Shown here: in pieces, positions 36,775 through 44,805 of the stretch
How the letters are laid out: every line of letters begins with the position of its first letter
How positions within the stretch are numbered: the stretch's first letter is position 1
NCBI RefSeq assembly: GCF_026004055.1
Contig: NZ_BPIJ01000002.1
Span: forward strand, 63,803-127,802
Origin: Meiothermus sp.
GTDB taxonomy: Bacteria; Deinococcota; Deinococci; Deinococcales; Thermaceae
Reading direction: 5' to 3'
Length of the DNA: 64,000 bases
The notes under the pieces: generated by a model
What the model saw: only the letters and a program-made list of their open reading frames with translations
What the model was told of the DNA's origin: nothing
The model's database searches: none
Program-made: the position numbers and the translations under genes

Positions 36775-37071
36775 GTGGTCTGGTAACAAAGTATATGACG
36801 CCGGCCTTCTCCCGTCATTGCGAGCATCCGCAGGATGCGAAGCAAGCCAGAGCGGACTCCCACGAATATCCGGTACAACGAACTTTGCCGTACCGGGTAC
36901 GTTACGCCTCACCGCCTGAGGCGTAATGGTGGGAGACGCGACGGAATCTCTAGCGCAGCTAGCCAGGTCAAACCTAATCTGGATTGCTTCGTCGGCGGGG
37001 GCCTCCTCGCAATGACAAGGTGCTCACGTTTGGATTTGTCAGGGCAAAGTGACGATCAGATTACCAGACCA
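36775..37071 (+). mobile_element. Family A element (A3) carrying a B-like insert
   Basis: Left end GTGGTCTGGTAACAAAGTAT at 36775, right end CAGATTACCAGACCA near 37071. The core CATTGCGAGCATCCGCAGGA and its distal partner CCTCCTCGCAATGACAAGG are present. A B-like insert sits at 36851-36943, ended by GGACTCCCACGAATA and GGTGGGAGACGCGACG. It is nearly identical to A4 (45890-46190) in opposite orientation. No gene is seen in the 36707-37141 gap. Confidence 0.75.
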
Positions 37072-37141
37072 GGAGAGATGTCTTTATACTGGCTACACAA
37101 AGACCATCATTGGGTCGCGGCCGGGAAAACAGTTCTCCGGT

Positions 37142-37972
37142 CTAGAGGTGACGCTCGAGCCACTCGGAGATGTCTTGCAACACCTGGTCTTTGCACAGAT
37201 CGTTGTGGGGCTCGTGGAAACCGCCGGGGTAGATGCGCAGTTCTTTGTCGGCAGAGGAGACTTCTCGGAAAAGCCAGCGGGCTCCCTCTACCCGGCTGAT
37301 GGTGTCGGCTTCGCCATGCAGGATCAGCAGGGGACGCTGGATACTTTTGACCTCCTCCTTGACCAACTCGATGGTGCGCAAAACCTCGGTACCCCACCGG
37401 GCGCTGGCGCGGTTGTGTACCAGAGGGTCTTTGCGATAGGCCCGGACAACCTCCGGGTCTCGAGAGAGGGCCTTGGGGCTGAGGTTCAACCAGAGGGGCG
37501 CATTGGGCCAGTGGCGCGAGAGGAAGCGCGCTGCCGCCACCAGAAGGGGGTGGGCCGGCTGGCCAGGCTCGAGCAACACCCCGCTCACAATGGCCCCCCG
37601 TACACCCGGGGCCTGGCCCGTTAGATACTCCAGCACAACCAGGCTCCCCATGCTGTGGCCGTATAGAAACCCCGGAACCGAGCCTTCCCATATCTCCATA
37701 TACCGGTACAGCGTCGCCAGGTCTGAGCGATAATCTAACCAGCGATCGATATGGCCGCGCTGTCCTTCAGAGCCCCCATGACCCCGAAGGTCGGGCGCAT
37801 ACACGGCATAGCCCTGGGCAGCCAGGTGCTGGGCCAGGTTTTCGTAACGACCGCTGTGCTCGCCGAACCCGTGGATGATCAGCAGCATTCCTTTGGTTTT
37901 TTTGGGCCGCCAACACCGGTAAAGCAGCCTACATGCACTTCCGCTAACACAATAGCCTTGATGGATTTGCAT
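37142..37972 (-). CDS. Alpha/beta hydrolase, monoacylglycerol-lipase type
   Basis: Serine hydrolase (276 aa) of the Hydrolase_4 group. Oxyanion segment LLIIHGFGEHSGRYENLAQH, DLRGHGGSEGQRGHI, nucleophile elbow GHSMGS, acid in HGEADTI and His in GFHEPHND complete the triad. No signal peptide. Last of a minus-strand run wecB-cyclophilin-lipase with 12-21-bp gaps. A TATAAT on the minus strand (37984-37989) eleven bases before its ATG could give an additional leaderless transcript. Confidence 0.9.
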   Translation of the reverse strand: MQIHQGYCVSGSACRLLYRCWRPKKTKGMLLIIHGFGEHSGRYENLAQHLAAQGYAVYAPDLRGHGGSEGQRGHIDRWLDYRSDLATLYRYMEIWEGSVPGFLYGHSMGSLVVLEYLTGQAPGVRGAIVSGVLLEPGQPAHPLLVAAARFLSRHWPNAPLWLNLSPKALSRDPEVVRAYRKDPLVHNRASARWGTEVLRTIELVKEEVKSIQRPLLILHGEADTISRVEGARWLFREVSSADKELRIYPGGFHEPHNDLCKDQVLQDISEWLERHL

Positions 37973-37984
37973 AATATATAACCA

Positions 37985-38527
37985 TTATATCAGCTCAATG
38001 GAAATAATTTTGACCGGCTCCACGATCCACTGACCCTCCAGAGGCATACCTCCTGCTGCAGGCTGTTGTTGGATCTGCTGTACAACTTCCATTCCCCGCA
38101 CCACCTGCCCGAAAGCGGCAAAGCCCTGCCCGTCCGGGTTGCGCCCGCCGCCAAAATCTAGTTCGGGCTGGTCGCCGATGCAGATAAAGAACTCCGATTG
38201 TGCCGAGCCCGGCTCGAGGCGGGCCATCGAAAGCGTGCCATCCAGATGGCGCAGGCCGGTCTGGGCGGTGGTTTCATGGGGAATGGGGGGCAGTTTGGCC
38301 GGATGCTCCCCCATGCCCAGCCCTCCTTGAATGACCTCGATCTTAACCGGGCTATGGGCCTGGTTATCGGGGCGCACGGTGCGGTAGAAGGTGGCACCTT
38401 GGTAGCGCTTCTCGTTTACGTAGCGCAGAAAGTTGCCTACCGTAATGGGTGCTTGGGAAAGGAAGAGCTCGAGCTCAATGGAGCCTAGTTCGGTCTGGAT
38501 CATAACGCTGGGGTTGGGTTCTTCCAT
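37985..38527 (-). CDS. Cyclophilin-type peptidyl-prolyl isomerase
   Basis: Cyclophilin (180 aa) catalysing proline cis-trans isomerisation. Family segments are IELELFLSQAPITVGNFLRYV, GATFYRTVRP, then GTLSMARLEPGSAQSEFFI (the catalytic and substrate-binding strand), LDFGGGRNPDGQGFAAFGQVV and GMEVVQQIQQQP. The usual FHR is FYR, losing the catalytic Arg at that position, so activity may be reduced. No signal peptide, therefore cytoplasmic. It lies between wecB and the lipase. Confidence 0.9.
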   Translation of the reverse strand: MEEPNPSVMIQTELGSIELELFLSQAPITVGNFLRYVNEKRYQGATFYRTVRPDNQAHSPVKIEVIQGGLGMGEHPAKLPPIPHETTAQTGLRHLDGTLSMARLEPGSAQSEFFICIGDQPELDFGGGRNPDGQGFAAFGQVVRGMEVVQQIQQQPAAGGMPLEGQWIVEPVKIISIELI

Positions 38528-38548
38528 CTATGGCCCTCCCTTGCACAT

Positions 38549-39685
38549 TTACCGGCGCACCAAGGGGCCCGCCCAGTCGGTTGGGCGCTCCGCCAGCCCC
38601 AAGCGCCAGGCCACCCCCTGAGCACAGCGCTCGGCGGCTTTGCCATCGCCGTAGGGGTTGGGCCGGTGGCGCATGGCTTGCAGAGCAGCCTCATCCGAGA
38701 GCAGGTGGTCAATGGTGGCAAAGACTTCTTCAGGGTCGGTTCCGGCCAGCTTCAGCGCCCCTACCTCGAGGCCCTCGGGTCGCTCGGTGACGTTGCGCAG
38801 TACCACCACCGGCACCCCCAGGGTGGCTCCGCTTTCCTGTACCCCTCCCGAGTCGGTTACCAGTAGGCTCGAGCGTTTCATCAACCCCGCCATCGCACCA
38901 AATTCCAGGGGTTCTATCAGCTCAAAGTTGGATAGCCCCGCCAGCTCGGGATAAACTGCCTCCCGCACAGCCGGGTTCAGGTGCACCGGGTACACAAAAT
39001 GGCAGTCGGGATGGGCCCTGGCGACCCGGGCCAGGGCTGCTGCCAGATCGCGCATAAAAGGCAGGTTCTCGCGGCGGTGCATGGTTACCCCCACAATCCG
39101 CTTGCCCGGGGGCAGGGGGGGAGGGGTGCCGCGTTCGCTGGCATAAAGCACCGCATCGACCTCGGTCTGGCCGGTTACGATGATGTTTTGTGCGGGTTTT
39201 CCCTCACGCAACAGGTTTTCTTTAGAGGTGTGGGTGGGGGGCAAGTCCAGGTCGGTGAGCACGTCGGTTAGGCGGCGGTTGGCCTCCTCGGGGAAGGGCT
39301 CTTGCAGGTTGAAGCTGCGCAAACCGGCCTCTACGTGCGCGACCGGCATCTGCTCGAAGAAAGCCGCCAGGGTCACGGCGAAGGTAGTCAGTGTATCGCC
39401 GTGCACCATCACATAATCGGCTTGCAATTCCTTGAGTTTGTCCGCCGCGGCAGGCACAATGCGCCCCATCAGAGCCGGGAGGGTTTGGCGGTCGGTCATC
39501 ACCTGTAAGTCGGTGTCGGGCTCGATGCCAAAAACCCGCAAGGCATCCTCGAGCTGGGTGCGGTGCTGTCCGGTCGAGAGCACAATGGTTTTTATGCCCG
39601 CCTGCTTGCGCAGGGCAAAAATGACCGGGGCCATCTTGATGGCCTCTGGACGGGTTCCAAAGGCCACCACTACCCGCTTGCCCAT
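38549..39685 (-). CDS. wecB: UDP-N-acetylglucosamine 2-epimerase
   Basis: Non-hydrolysing epimerase (378 aa) interconverting UDP-GlcNAc and UDP-ManNAc. Motifs are [17 protein letters not shown] near 9-25, [60 protein letters not shown] (catalytic region), TMHRRENL and [18 protein letters not shown]. It is expected to supply ManNAc donor. It lies downstream of a TetR gene and opposite an NfrB-like glycosyltransferase operon, suggesting a polymer containing ManNAc. Confidence 0.95.
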   Translation of the reverse strand: MGKRVVVAFGTRPEAIKMAPVIFALRKQAGIKTIVLSTGQHRTQLEDALRVFGIEPDTDLQVMTDRQTLPALMGRIVPAAADKLKELQADYVMVHGDTLTTFAVTLAAFFEQMPVAHVEAGLRSFNLQEPFPEEANRRLTDVLTDLDLPPTHTSKENLLREGKPAQNIIVTGQTEVDAVLYASERGTPPPLPPGKRIVGVTMHRRENLPFMRDLAAALARVARAHPDCHFVYPVHLNPAVREAVYPELAGLSNFELIEPLEFGAMAGLMKRSSLLVTDSGGVQESGATLGVPVVVLRNVTERPEGLEVGALKLAGTDPEEVFATIDHLLSDEAALQAMRHRPNPYGDGKAAERCAQGVAWRLGLAERPTDWAGPLVRR

Positions 39686-39776
39686 GGGGTCTCCTGGTTG
39701 TTACTTAAAGCCTTCATGCTGCATTCCAGTGTACACACTCTTCCGCCAAGAGATGGAAAAGTGCTCCGGGCGCGCT

Positions 39777-40397
39777 TTAGCTCCTATTTTTTTTGGGCTT
39801 GGCTCGCATCACCTTGCTCAGTTTGGCAAAGGTCTCGTCCACATAAGGCAAGAGGGCCTTGTCTTGTTGGCGGCTCCATTCGTGCAGGGCTACATCCAAG
39901 GTGATAATTGCAATCCAAGCTGTAAGCCTGGGTAAGCCTTCAATGCTATACAGCCCCAGCTTTTGGGCGCATTGTTCGGCCAGCAATTGGGCCCAGGAGT
40001 CCAAAAGTTTTAGATGCCGGGCACGCAACGCGGGTGTATCCAGAATAAGCCGAATGCGGTTTCGCGCCAAGGCATCCTCGGTATGCAGATCCAGCAGGGG
40101 CTTAAAAGCATGGCGTAGCGAGATCAACAAGGGTTCGTTGTTGGGGCGGGTAGCCAGAAGCTGCACCATATGTATCTCTACGCCATCGAGGTAGGCCAGA
40201 AGCACATCCTCTTTGCTGGGAAACATGTGAAAAAAGGTTCGTCGGGAGATGCCGGCTTCTTTGGCGATTTCGTCTACCGTTACGTAGTCGTAACCGCGTT
40301 CTAAAAAGAGCCTTAGTGCGGCCTGATATATCACCTCGCGCACAAGTTGTCTTTTACGCTCCTTGATCGAGAACTTGTGGCGTTTATCCATTTTCAT
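39777..40397 (-). CDS. TetR-family regulator
   Basis: TetR/AcrR protein (206 aa). Helix-turn-helix at about 20-65: VIYQAALRLFLERGYDYVTV, IAKEAGISRRTFFHMFPSKE. The C-terminal ligand domain is not informative; the tail is basic (RAKPKKNRS). It is 91 bp upstream of wecB on the same strand and divergent from the glycosyltransferase operon. A perfect palindrome overlapping the divergent promoter (40477-40493) is its most likely operator. Confidence 0.9.
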   Translation of the reverse strand: MKMDKRHKFSIKERKRQLVREVIYQAALRLFLERGYDYVTVDEIAKEAGISRRTFFHMFPSKEDVLLAYLDGVEIHMVQLLATRPNNEPLLISLRHAFKPLLDLHTEDALARNRIRLILDTPALRARHLKLLDSWAQLLAEQCAQKLGLYSIEGLPRLTAWIAIITLDVALHEWSRQQDKALLPYVDETFAKLSKVMRAKPKKNRS

Positions 40398-40459
40398 TCA
40401 CATTTTCTCAGAGCGTAGTTATTTCATCCATCCATTTTTTTCACGATACCCGCTCATAT

Positions 40460-40506
40460 TTGCACTTTGTGCAAAACAATACATTTAGTATTGCACTTTG
40501 CGCCAA
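40460..40506. promoter_or_regulatory. Operator-like repeats upstream of the polysaccharide operon
   Basis: CAATAC-ATTTA-GTATTG (40477-40493) is a perfect inverted repeat that overlaps the -35. Two similar direct copies of TTGCACTTTG(T/C)GC start at 40460 and 40491; the first is a near-perfect palindrome TTGCACTTTGTGCAA. This arrangement suits binding by the divergently encoded TetR protein. Confidence 0.6.
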
Positions 40507-40519
40507 GTGCCTTTATAAT
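40491..40519 (+). promoter_or_regulatory. Promoter facing the polysaccharide operon
   Basis: TTGCAC (40491-40496) and a consensus TATAAT (40514-40519) are spaced exactly 17 bp. It reads toward the small ORF at 40594 and the glycosyltransferase at 41280. It is the best promoter match I see in the window. Confidence 0.75.
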
Positions 40520-40593
40520 CTTAGGCTACACTCCTCAGATATTCCCAACAATGCAGTTAAGGGGTGTTTTGTTCAATCAAGCAGGGGGATTTT

Positions 40594-40731
40594 ATGATAA
40601 CCATCGTTAGGAGAGTTCTCGGCCTGGCAAAATACCGGCAACAGGATCCTGTTCAAAAGTTGCCGATTTTGCCACGATTTGCAGCCACGTTGCTTTTGGT
40701 ATCCCAGGCAAGCCAAGGGCCTGTGCGGTAA
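40594..40731 (+). CDS. Small ORF, 45 aa, possibly truncated exported protein
   Basis: ATG preceded by a GGGGGA Shine-Dalgarno, about 75 bp after the promoter. The product begins MITIVRRVLGLAKYRQQDP and ends in a hydrophobic RFAATLLLVSQAS stretch resembling an export signal cut short. A family A element begins 55 bp after its stop. It may be the 5' remnant of a longer exported gene, or a leader peptide; not recognised. Confidence 0.4.
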   Translation: MITIVRRVLGLAKYRQQDPVQKLPILPRFAATLLLVSQASQGPVR

Positions 40732-40786
40732 AACTGAGCCAACTTTGGTTGCGCTGAAGCCGAAAGTGAACCTCTATTGCTCCCAA

Positions 40787-40990
40787 GTGGTCTGGTAACA
40801 AAGTATGTGACGCTGGCCTTCTTCCGTCATTGCGAGCATCCGCAGGATGCGAAGCAATCCAGAATCTCTGCCCCGGCCAGCCTATACAAGGCTATCTGGA
40901 TTGCTTCGTCGGCAGGGGCCTCCTCGCAATGACAAGGTGCTCACATTTGGATTTGTAAAGGCAAAGTGACAAATCAGCTTAGCAGACCAG
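40787..40990 (+). mobile_element. Family A element (A1)
   Basis: Left end GTGGTCTGGTAACAAAGTAT-type, right end TTAGCAGACCAG. Flanked by CAA at 40784-40786 and 40991-40993. The core CATTGCGAGCATCCGCAGGA...GAAGCAATCCAGA and TCTGGATTGCTTCG...CTCGCAATGA is an inverted pair without the B insert seen in A3 and A4. It lies between the promoter and the glycosyltransferase. Confidence 0.75.
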
Positions 40991-40993
40991 CAA

Positions 40994-41182
40994 GTGCTCT
41001 GATAACAAAGTAATCGGGATACTGCCAACGAACCCAACTTCGGCCCCCCACTTCTTGTATCGTTCCGAGGCGTACGCAGTGCAACGAGGAATCTCGTACT
41101 GCATAGGGATGGGAACTAAGGCGCATCTGATTCATCAAGTCACTTGGCTCGGAATAACACAAAAACTTACTTACCAGACCAC
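40994..41182 (+). mobile_element. Family A element (A2), tandem to A1
   Basis: Left end GTGCTCTGATAACAAAGTA, right end TTACCAGACCAC. Flanked by CAA at 40991-40993 (shared with A1) and 41183-41185. The interior differs from A1: a GTTCCGAGGCGTACGC...AACGAGGAATCTCGT inverted core. The remaining parts of the 40398-41279 gap are the promoter region, the 45-aa ORF and 97 bp of leader before the glycosyltransferase. Confidence 0.7.
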
Positions 41183-41279
41183 CAAGCGGGCGGTGCTTCT
41201 CGTGTTCAGATTAGCAAGTCCATAACCTTTTTCGTTCCAAGAACTTCCAAGTACCTGCATACCCTGGGGAGGTATACAA

Positions 41280-42914
41280 ATGTCTGAGTGGATTGGTGTA
41301 ATGCTGGTGTTGGTCTGTTTTGGCTACCTAATTGCCATCTTTGACGATCTCATCTTCGACTTAATCTATCTTTTCCGACGGCATCGTTTTCAACAAGCCA
41401 GCCTCTCGAGGGAAGAACTCGAGCGCGATAACCCCAAGCGCATTGCGGTAATGGTGGCGGCCTGGCAGGAGGCCGGGGTAGTGGCCGAGATGGTGCGGGC
41501 AACGCTTCGCTTGATGCACTATCCAGAGGATCGAGTCGAGTTTTTTATTGGCGTGTATCCCAACGATGAAGCCACCTTGCAAGAAGTGCGGGCGCTGGCC
41601 AAGCAAAACCCCCATGTCCATTGTGTAATCAACAGCAAACAAGGGCCTACAAGCAAAAGCCAGAACCTCAACGAGGTTTTTGCCTTTATTCAAGACCTGG
41701 AAAATATCCGCAACCAGGATTTTGACATTATCGCTGTGCATGATGCCGAGGATGTAATTCATCCCTATACTTTTCGGCTCTACAGCACCCTTCTGAGCCA
41801 TAAAGACATGGTGCAACTGCCGGTATTTGCCCTGTTTCCCAAGCTGCCCTGGTGGCGCTGGCTAAACCGGACTATCGCCGGAACCTATGCCGATGAGTTC
41901 GCCGAGAGCCATCTGCATCATATGCCGGTGCGCGAATCGCTGGGTTTGTTTGTGCCTAGCGCTGGCACCGGTTTTGCTTTGCAGCGTAAGGTGGTGAGTT
42001 TTTTAGCGGCCGAGGGCCCTATTTTCCGCGAAAACAGTCTGACCGAAGACTACGAGCTGGCCTTGCGGTTGTGGCAAAAAGGTTTTCGGGTGCACTTCCA
42101 CCACCAGCGGCTCCGGCGTATAGACGATCACGGACGGGTTCACACCGAAATTGTGGCTGTAAAGGAATACTTTCCCTCTGATATGCGGGCGGCCATCAAA
42201 CAAAAATCCCGCTGGATTTATGGCATTGCCCTGCAAAGCCCCAAGCTTATCAACCGCAGACAGCTAACTTGGAAAGACCGCTGGGTGCTTTGGCGTGACC
42301 AGAAGGGCAAATATACAAATCTTATACACTTTGTGGGCTACCCGCTGGCCTTTTACTCATACATGAGCTTTGTCTTCGGCTGGCCACATGCCGCGCCACA
42401 ACTGGTATTGGTACTGAGTGGGGGTATCCTGATTATCACCCTCGAGCGCCTCTTGATGCGCTTTGCCGCAATCAATATCGTCTATGGAACCCGCGAAGCG
42501 ATAAATGCGACCCTGGTGCTACCGCTCTTTCCCCTGCGCTGGATGGTGGCCAACATCATCAACGCCCTGGCAGCATTGCGGGCTTGGCGAATGTATTTCT
42601 GGCCTGCTCGAGGAGTTTCCAGAGGCACTGCTCCAAAATGGGACAAAACCGAGCGCAAAAGTTATGTACCGGTAGAGGTGCTTGAATCTGTGCGCCGACG
42701 TTTGGGTGATGTGCTGCTTTTTTATGGCGATGTAAGCCCCCAAGTGTTGGCTCGAGCTTTGCGGGACAAGCCGCGGGACACCCCTCTGGGCGATATTTTG
42801 CTGCGCGACCAGATTCTCGATCCTCATCGCCTGAAACAACGAATTGCCGAAACCCAGGAGCGGTTATGGAATGAAAACAACGCACAAGCTGTAGCAATGG
42901 ATTATAGCGACTGA
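41280..42914 (+). CDS. NfrB-like glycosyltransferase 2 with C-terminal MshEN domain
   Basis: Membrane glycosyltransferase (544 aa). TM1 at 5-22 is followed by a GT2 domain with Asp motifs at NDEATL (95-100), HDAED (154-158), TEDYE (255-259) and the processive QKSRW (308-312). Two to four TM helices lie at 345-435. Residues 474-525 hold two copies of the MshEN c-di-GMP motif: RLGDVLLFYGDVSPQVLARA and PLGDILLRDQILDPHRLKQR. E. coli NfrB has the same order and makes a c-di-GMP-gated, WecB-dependent glycan. GGGGAGG Shine-Dalgarno. First enzyme gene of an operon with a deacetylase-like and a GH26 lipoprotein. Confidence 0.9.
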   Translation: MSEWIGVMLVLVCFGYLIAIFDDLIFDLIYLFRRHRFQQASLSREELERDNPKRIAVMVAAWQEAGVVAEMVRATLRLMHYPEDRVEFFIGVYPNDEATLQEVRALAKQNPHVHCVINSKQGPTSKSQNLNEVFAFIQDLENIRNQDFDIIAVHDAEDVIHPYTFRLYSTLLSHKDMVQLPVFALFPKLPWWRWLNRTIAGTYADEFAESHLHHMPVRESLGLFVPSAGTGFALQRKVVSFLAAEGPIFRENSLTEDYELALRLWQKGFRVHFHHQRLRRIDDHGRVHTEIVAVKEYFPSDMRAAIKQKSRWIYGIALQSPKLINRRQLTWKDRWVLWRDQKGKYTNLIHFVGYPLAFYSYMSFVFGWPHAAPQLVLVLSGGILIITLERLLMRFAAINIVYGTREAINATLVLPLFPLRWMVANIINALAALRAWRMYFWPARGVSRGTAPKWDKTERKSYVPVEVLESVRRRLGDVLLFYGDVSPQVLARALRDKPRDTPLGDILLRDQILDPHRLKQRIAETQERLWNENNAQAVAMDYSD

Positions 42915-42965
42915 TGACTCATCGTGTTTGCATTGTTTGTCGATTTGGCAAAGGAGTGTGTCGAT

Positions 42966-44780
42966 ATGTGGGGAATGATAGGACGGGCTTTGGGCAGTCA
43001 ATCCAGTAGAACCTTGTTCATGTTATTAGCAGGCTTACTGTTTTTGGTAGCCTGTAGCTCCTCCCCGAGTCCTCGAGTGGAGGGTAGAGAAGGAGGAGGG
43101 GTCAATGCACAAGCAGCAACCCCGGTGCTGATCCTCTACCCCGATGGCCCCGGTGTGTTTGGTGATTCCAACGGAGTTTCGTTACAGGCCAAACCCAAAA
43201 TCGGGTCGGTACAGCTCAAGCCGGGCCTGGCCTACGACAAATCCACGCGTTCCAAAAGCAAGGGTAAGGATAAACGTGATCAGATCGGGGCGCAGGCCCT
43301 GAGCGATGTTCAAATCCAGGCCTACTCCTATCCCGATGCAGCCCAGATTTACGCGATCATGCTGAGTAACTTGCTGGGCCGCTATGGCGATGTAGTGGTC
43401 ACCCGCAAGGCGGCTTCTGCCTACACAGCCGGAGAGGCCAACCAGTACTACCGCACTTTCTACATCGGTAGTACCTACGAAGACCCGGTACCCACTGCCC
43501 TGATTTCGGACATTATGAGTGGAGCCAAGGTCACCTGGCTCAACTACAATATCTGGCGCCTGGACAATGCCGCCATTGGGGCCAGCCTGAGCCAGTTGGG
43601 CTTGCGCTATGTGGCTTTGTACCCCGAGTACCAACCCGCCGAGTTTTCTACCGGGTTTAACAAGATTGACTACCGGGGCTATACCTTCAAAAAGTACCTC
43701 CCAGGGTTGTTGGAAGTTCCCATCGAGATGATGGAAGTGGCTGCCGATTCCCCCAGTGTGGTGGTACATGCCTGGGCCAAGAACAGTGCTGGGCGACAAA
43801 TTCCCTATGCACTGCAAAGCGGCAATTTTTGGTATATTGCCGACAATCCCTTCACCTATATTCACGAGCAGGATCGTTACCTAATCTTTGCCGACCTGCT
43901 TGCACCCATGATGGGTCGAGATGTTACCTGCACCCCCAGGGCCCTGGCCCGGATGGAAGACCTCAGCCCCAACGACCTGGGCGCCGATCTGAAGCGGATG
44001 TTGGATGTCCTCAATAAGCTCAGGATTCCATTTCTAGCTACCGTCATACCCTTGTTTGTAGATAACAATACCGTCCCGGTAACCCAGATTAGCTGGACTC
44101 AAAACAGCAGCGCACTGACCCAGCTCCGCCGTATTCCCGGTATCCGCGGTAGAATTTTCCAGCATGGCTATACCCACCAGTTCGAAAACCTCAAGAACCC
44201 CTCCGGTATCTCGGGCGACGACTGGGAATTCTGGCGAGTCGAGCTCGATGCAAGCGGCAATCGCATCACCAGTGCACCCATTCCGGGCATGACCGCCACC
44301 AGTGCGCTTCAGCGTATTCAGGCCGGACGTACCATTCTGACCAACCTCAGTACAAGAACGGCGAACCTTACTCCAGTGGGTTGGACGACACCTCACTACG
44401 AGGCAGACCCCAGCTACTACGCCACTTTCAACCAGGTCTACAACCGGGTGATGGAGCGGCGCATCTACCGGGTGGGTACGGTCATTGCGGGGCAGTTTTT
44501 CCCCTACCCGGTGCGGGATGTGAACGGCACCCTGATGCTTCCCGAGACCCTGGGTAGCGTGCAGCCCAACTACCTGCTGCCCATGGTGGAGGAAGCGGCC
44601 AGAGCCAACCGAGTGCTGCGCTGCCCCTGGGCAGGCCACTTCTTCCATGCCTACACCATTGACCCCGATTACGATGGCCCTAACGCTTACACCGCAGCCC
44701 AATTTGAAGGCTTTCTGCGCTATGTGCGGGATACCCTGGGCTATACCTATGTAGATCCCACCACAGTGACCACCCAGTAA
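42966..44780 (+). CDS. DUF2334 polysaccharide-deacetylase-like lipoprotein
   Basis: Predicted lipoprotein (604 aa from ATG 42966 with AAAGGAG upstream) with lipobox LVAC, Cys30. Residues 120-310 form an N-terminal domain; the C-terminal half has the DUF2334 (NodB-related) pattern: ARMEDLSP with acidic pair at 331-332, QHGYTHQ with His400/His404, GWTTPHYEADPSYY and CPWAGHFFHAY. Metal-dependent removal of acetyl groups from an extracytoplasmic glycan is the inferred role. It lies 51 bp after the glycosyltransferase and 25 bp before the GH26 gene. Confidence 0.88.
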   Translation: MWGMIGRALGSQSSRTLFMLLAGLLFLVACSSSPSPRVEGREGGGVNAQAATPVLILYPDGPGVFGDSNGVSLQAKPKIGSVQLKPGLAYDKSTRSKSKGKDKRDQIGAQALSDVQIQAYSYPDAAQIYAIMLSNLLGRYGDVVVTRKAASAYTAGEANQYYRTFYIGSTYEDPVPTALISDIMSGAKVTWLNYNIWRLDNAAIGASLSQLGLRYVALYPEYQPAEFSTGFNKIDYRGYTFKKYLPGLLEVPIEMMEVAADSPSVVVHAWAKNSAGRQIPYALQSGNFWYIADNPFTYIHEQDRYLIFADLLAPMMGRDVTCTPRALARMEDLSPNDLGADLKRMLDVLNKLRIPFLATVIPLFVDNNTVPVTQISWTQNSSALTQLRRIPGIRGRIFQHGYTHQFENLKNPSGISGDDWEFWRVELDASGNRITSAPIPGMTATSALQRIQAGRTILTNLSTRTANLTPVGWTTPHYEADPSYYATFNQVYNRVMERRIYRVGTVIAGQFFPYPVRDVNGTLMLPETLGSVQPNYLLPMVEEAARANRVLRCPWAGHFFHAYTIDPDYDGPNAYTAAQFEGFLRYVRDTLGYTYVDPTTVTTQ

Positions 44781-44805
44781 GAGATTCTTACGGGTCTCGA
44801 GTCCT

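Noticed and set aside
36775-37071. Family A, B and C repeats considered as full insertion sequences
   Set aside because: All copies are under about 520 bp including nested insertions and encode no transposase.
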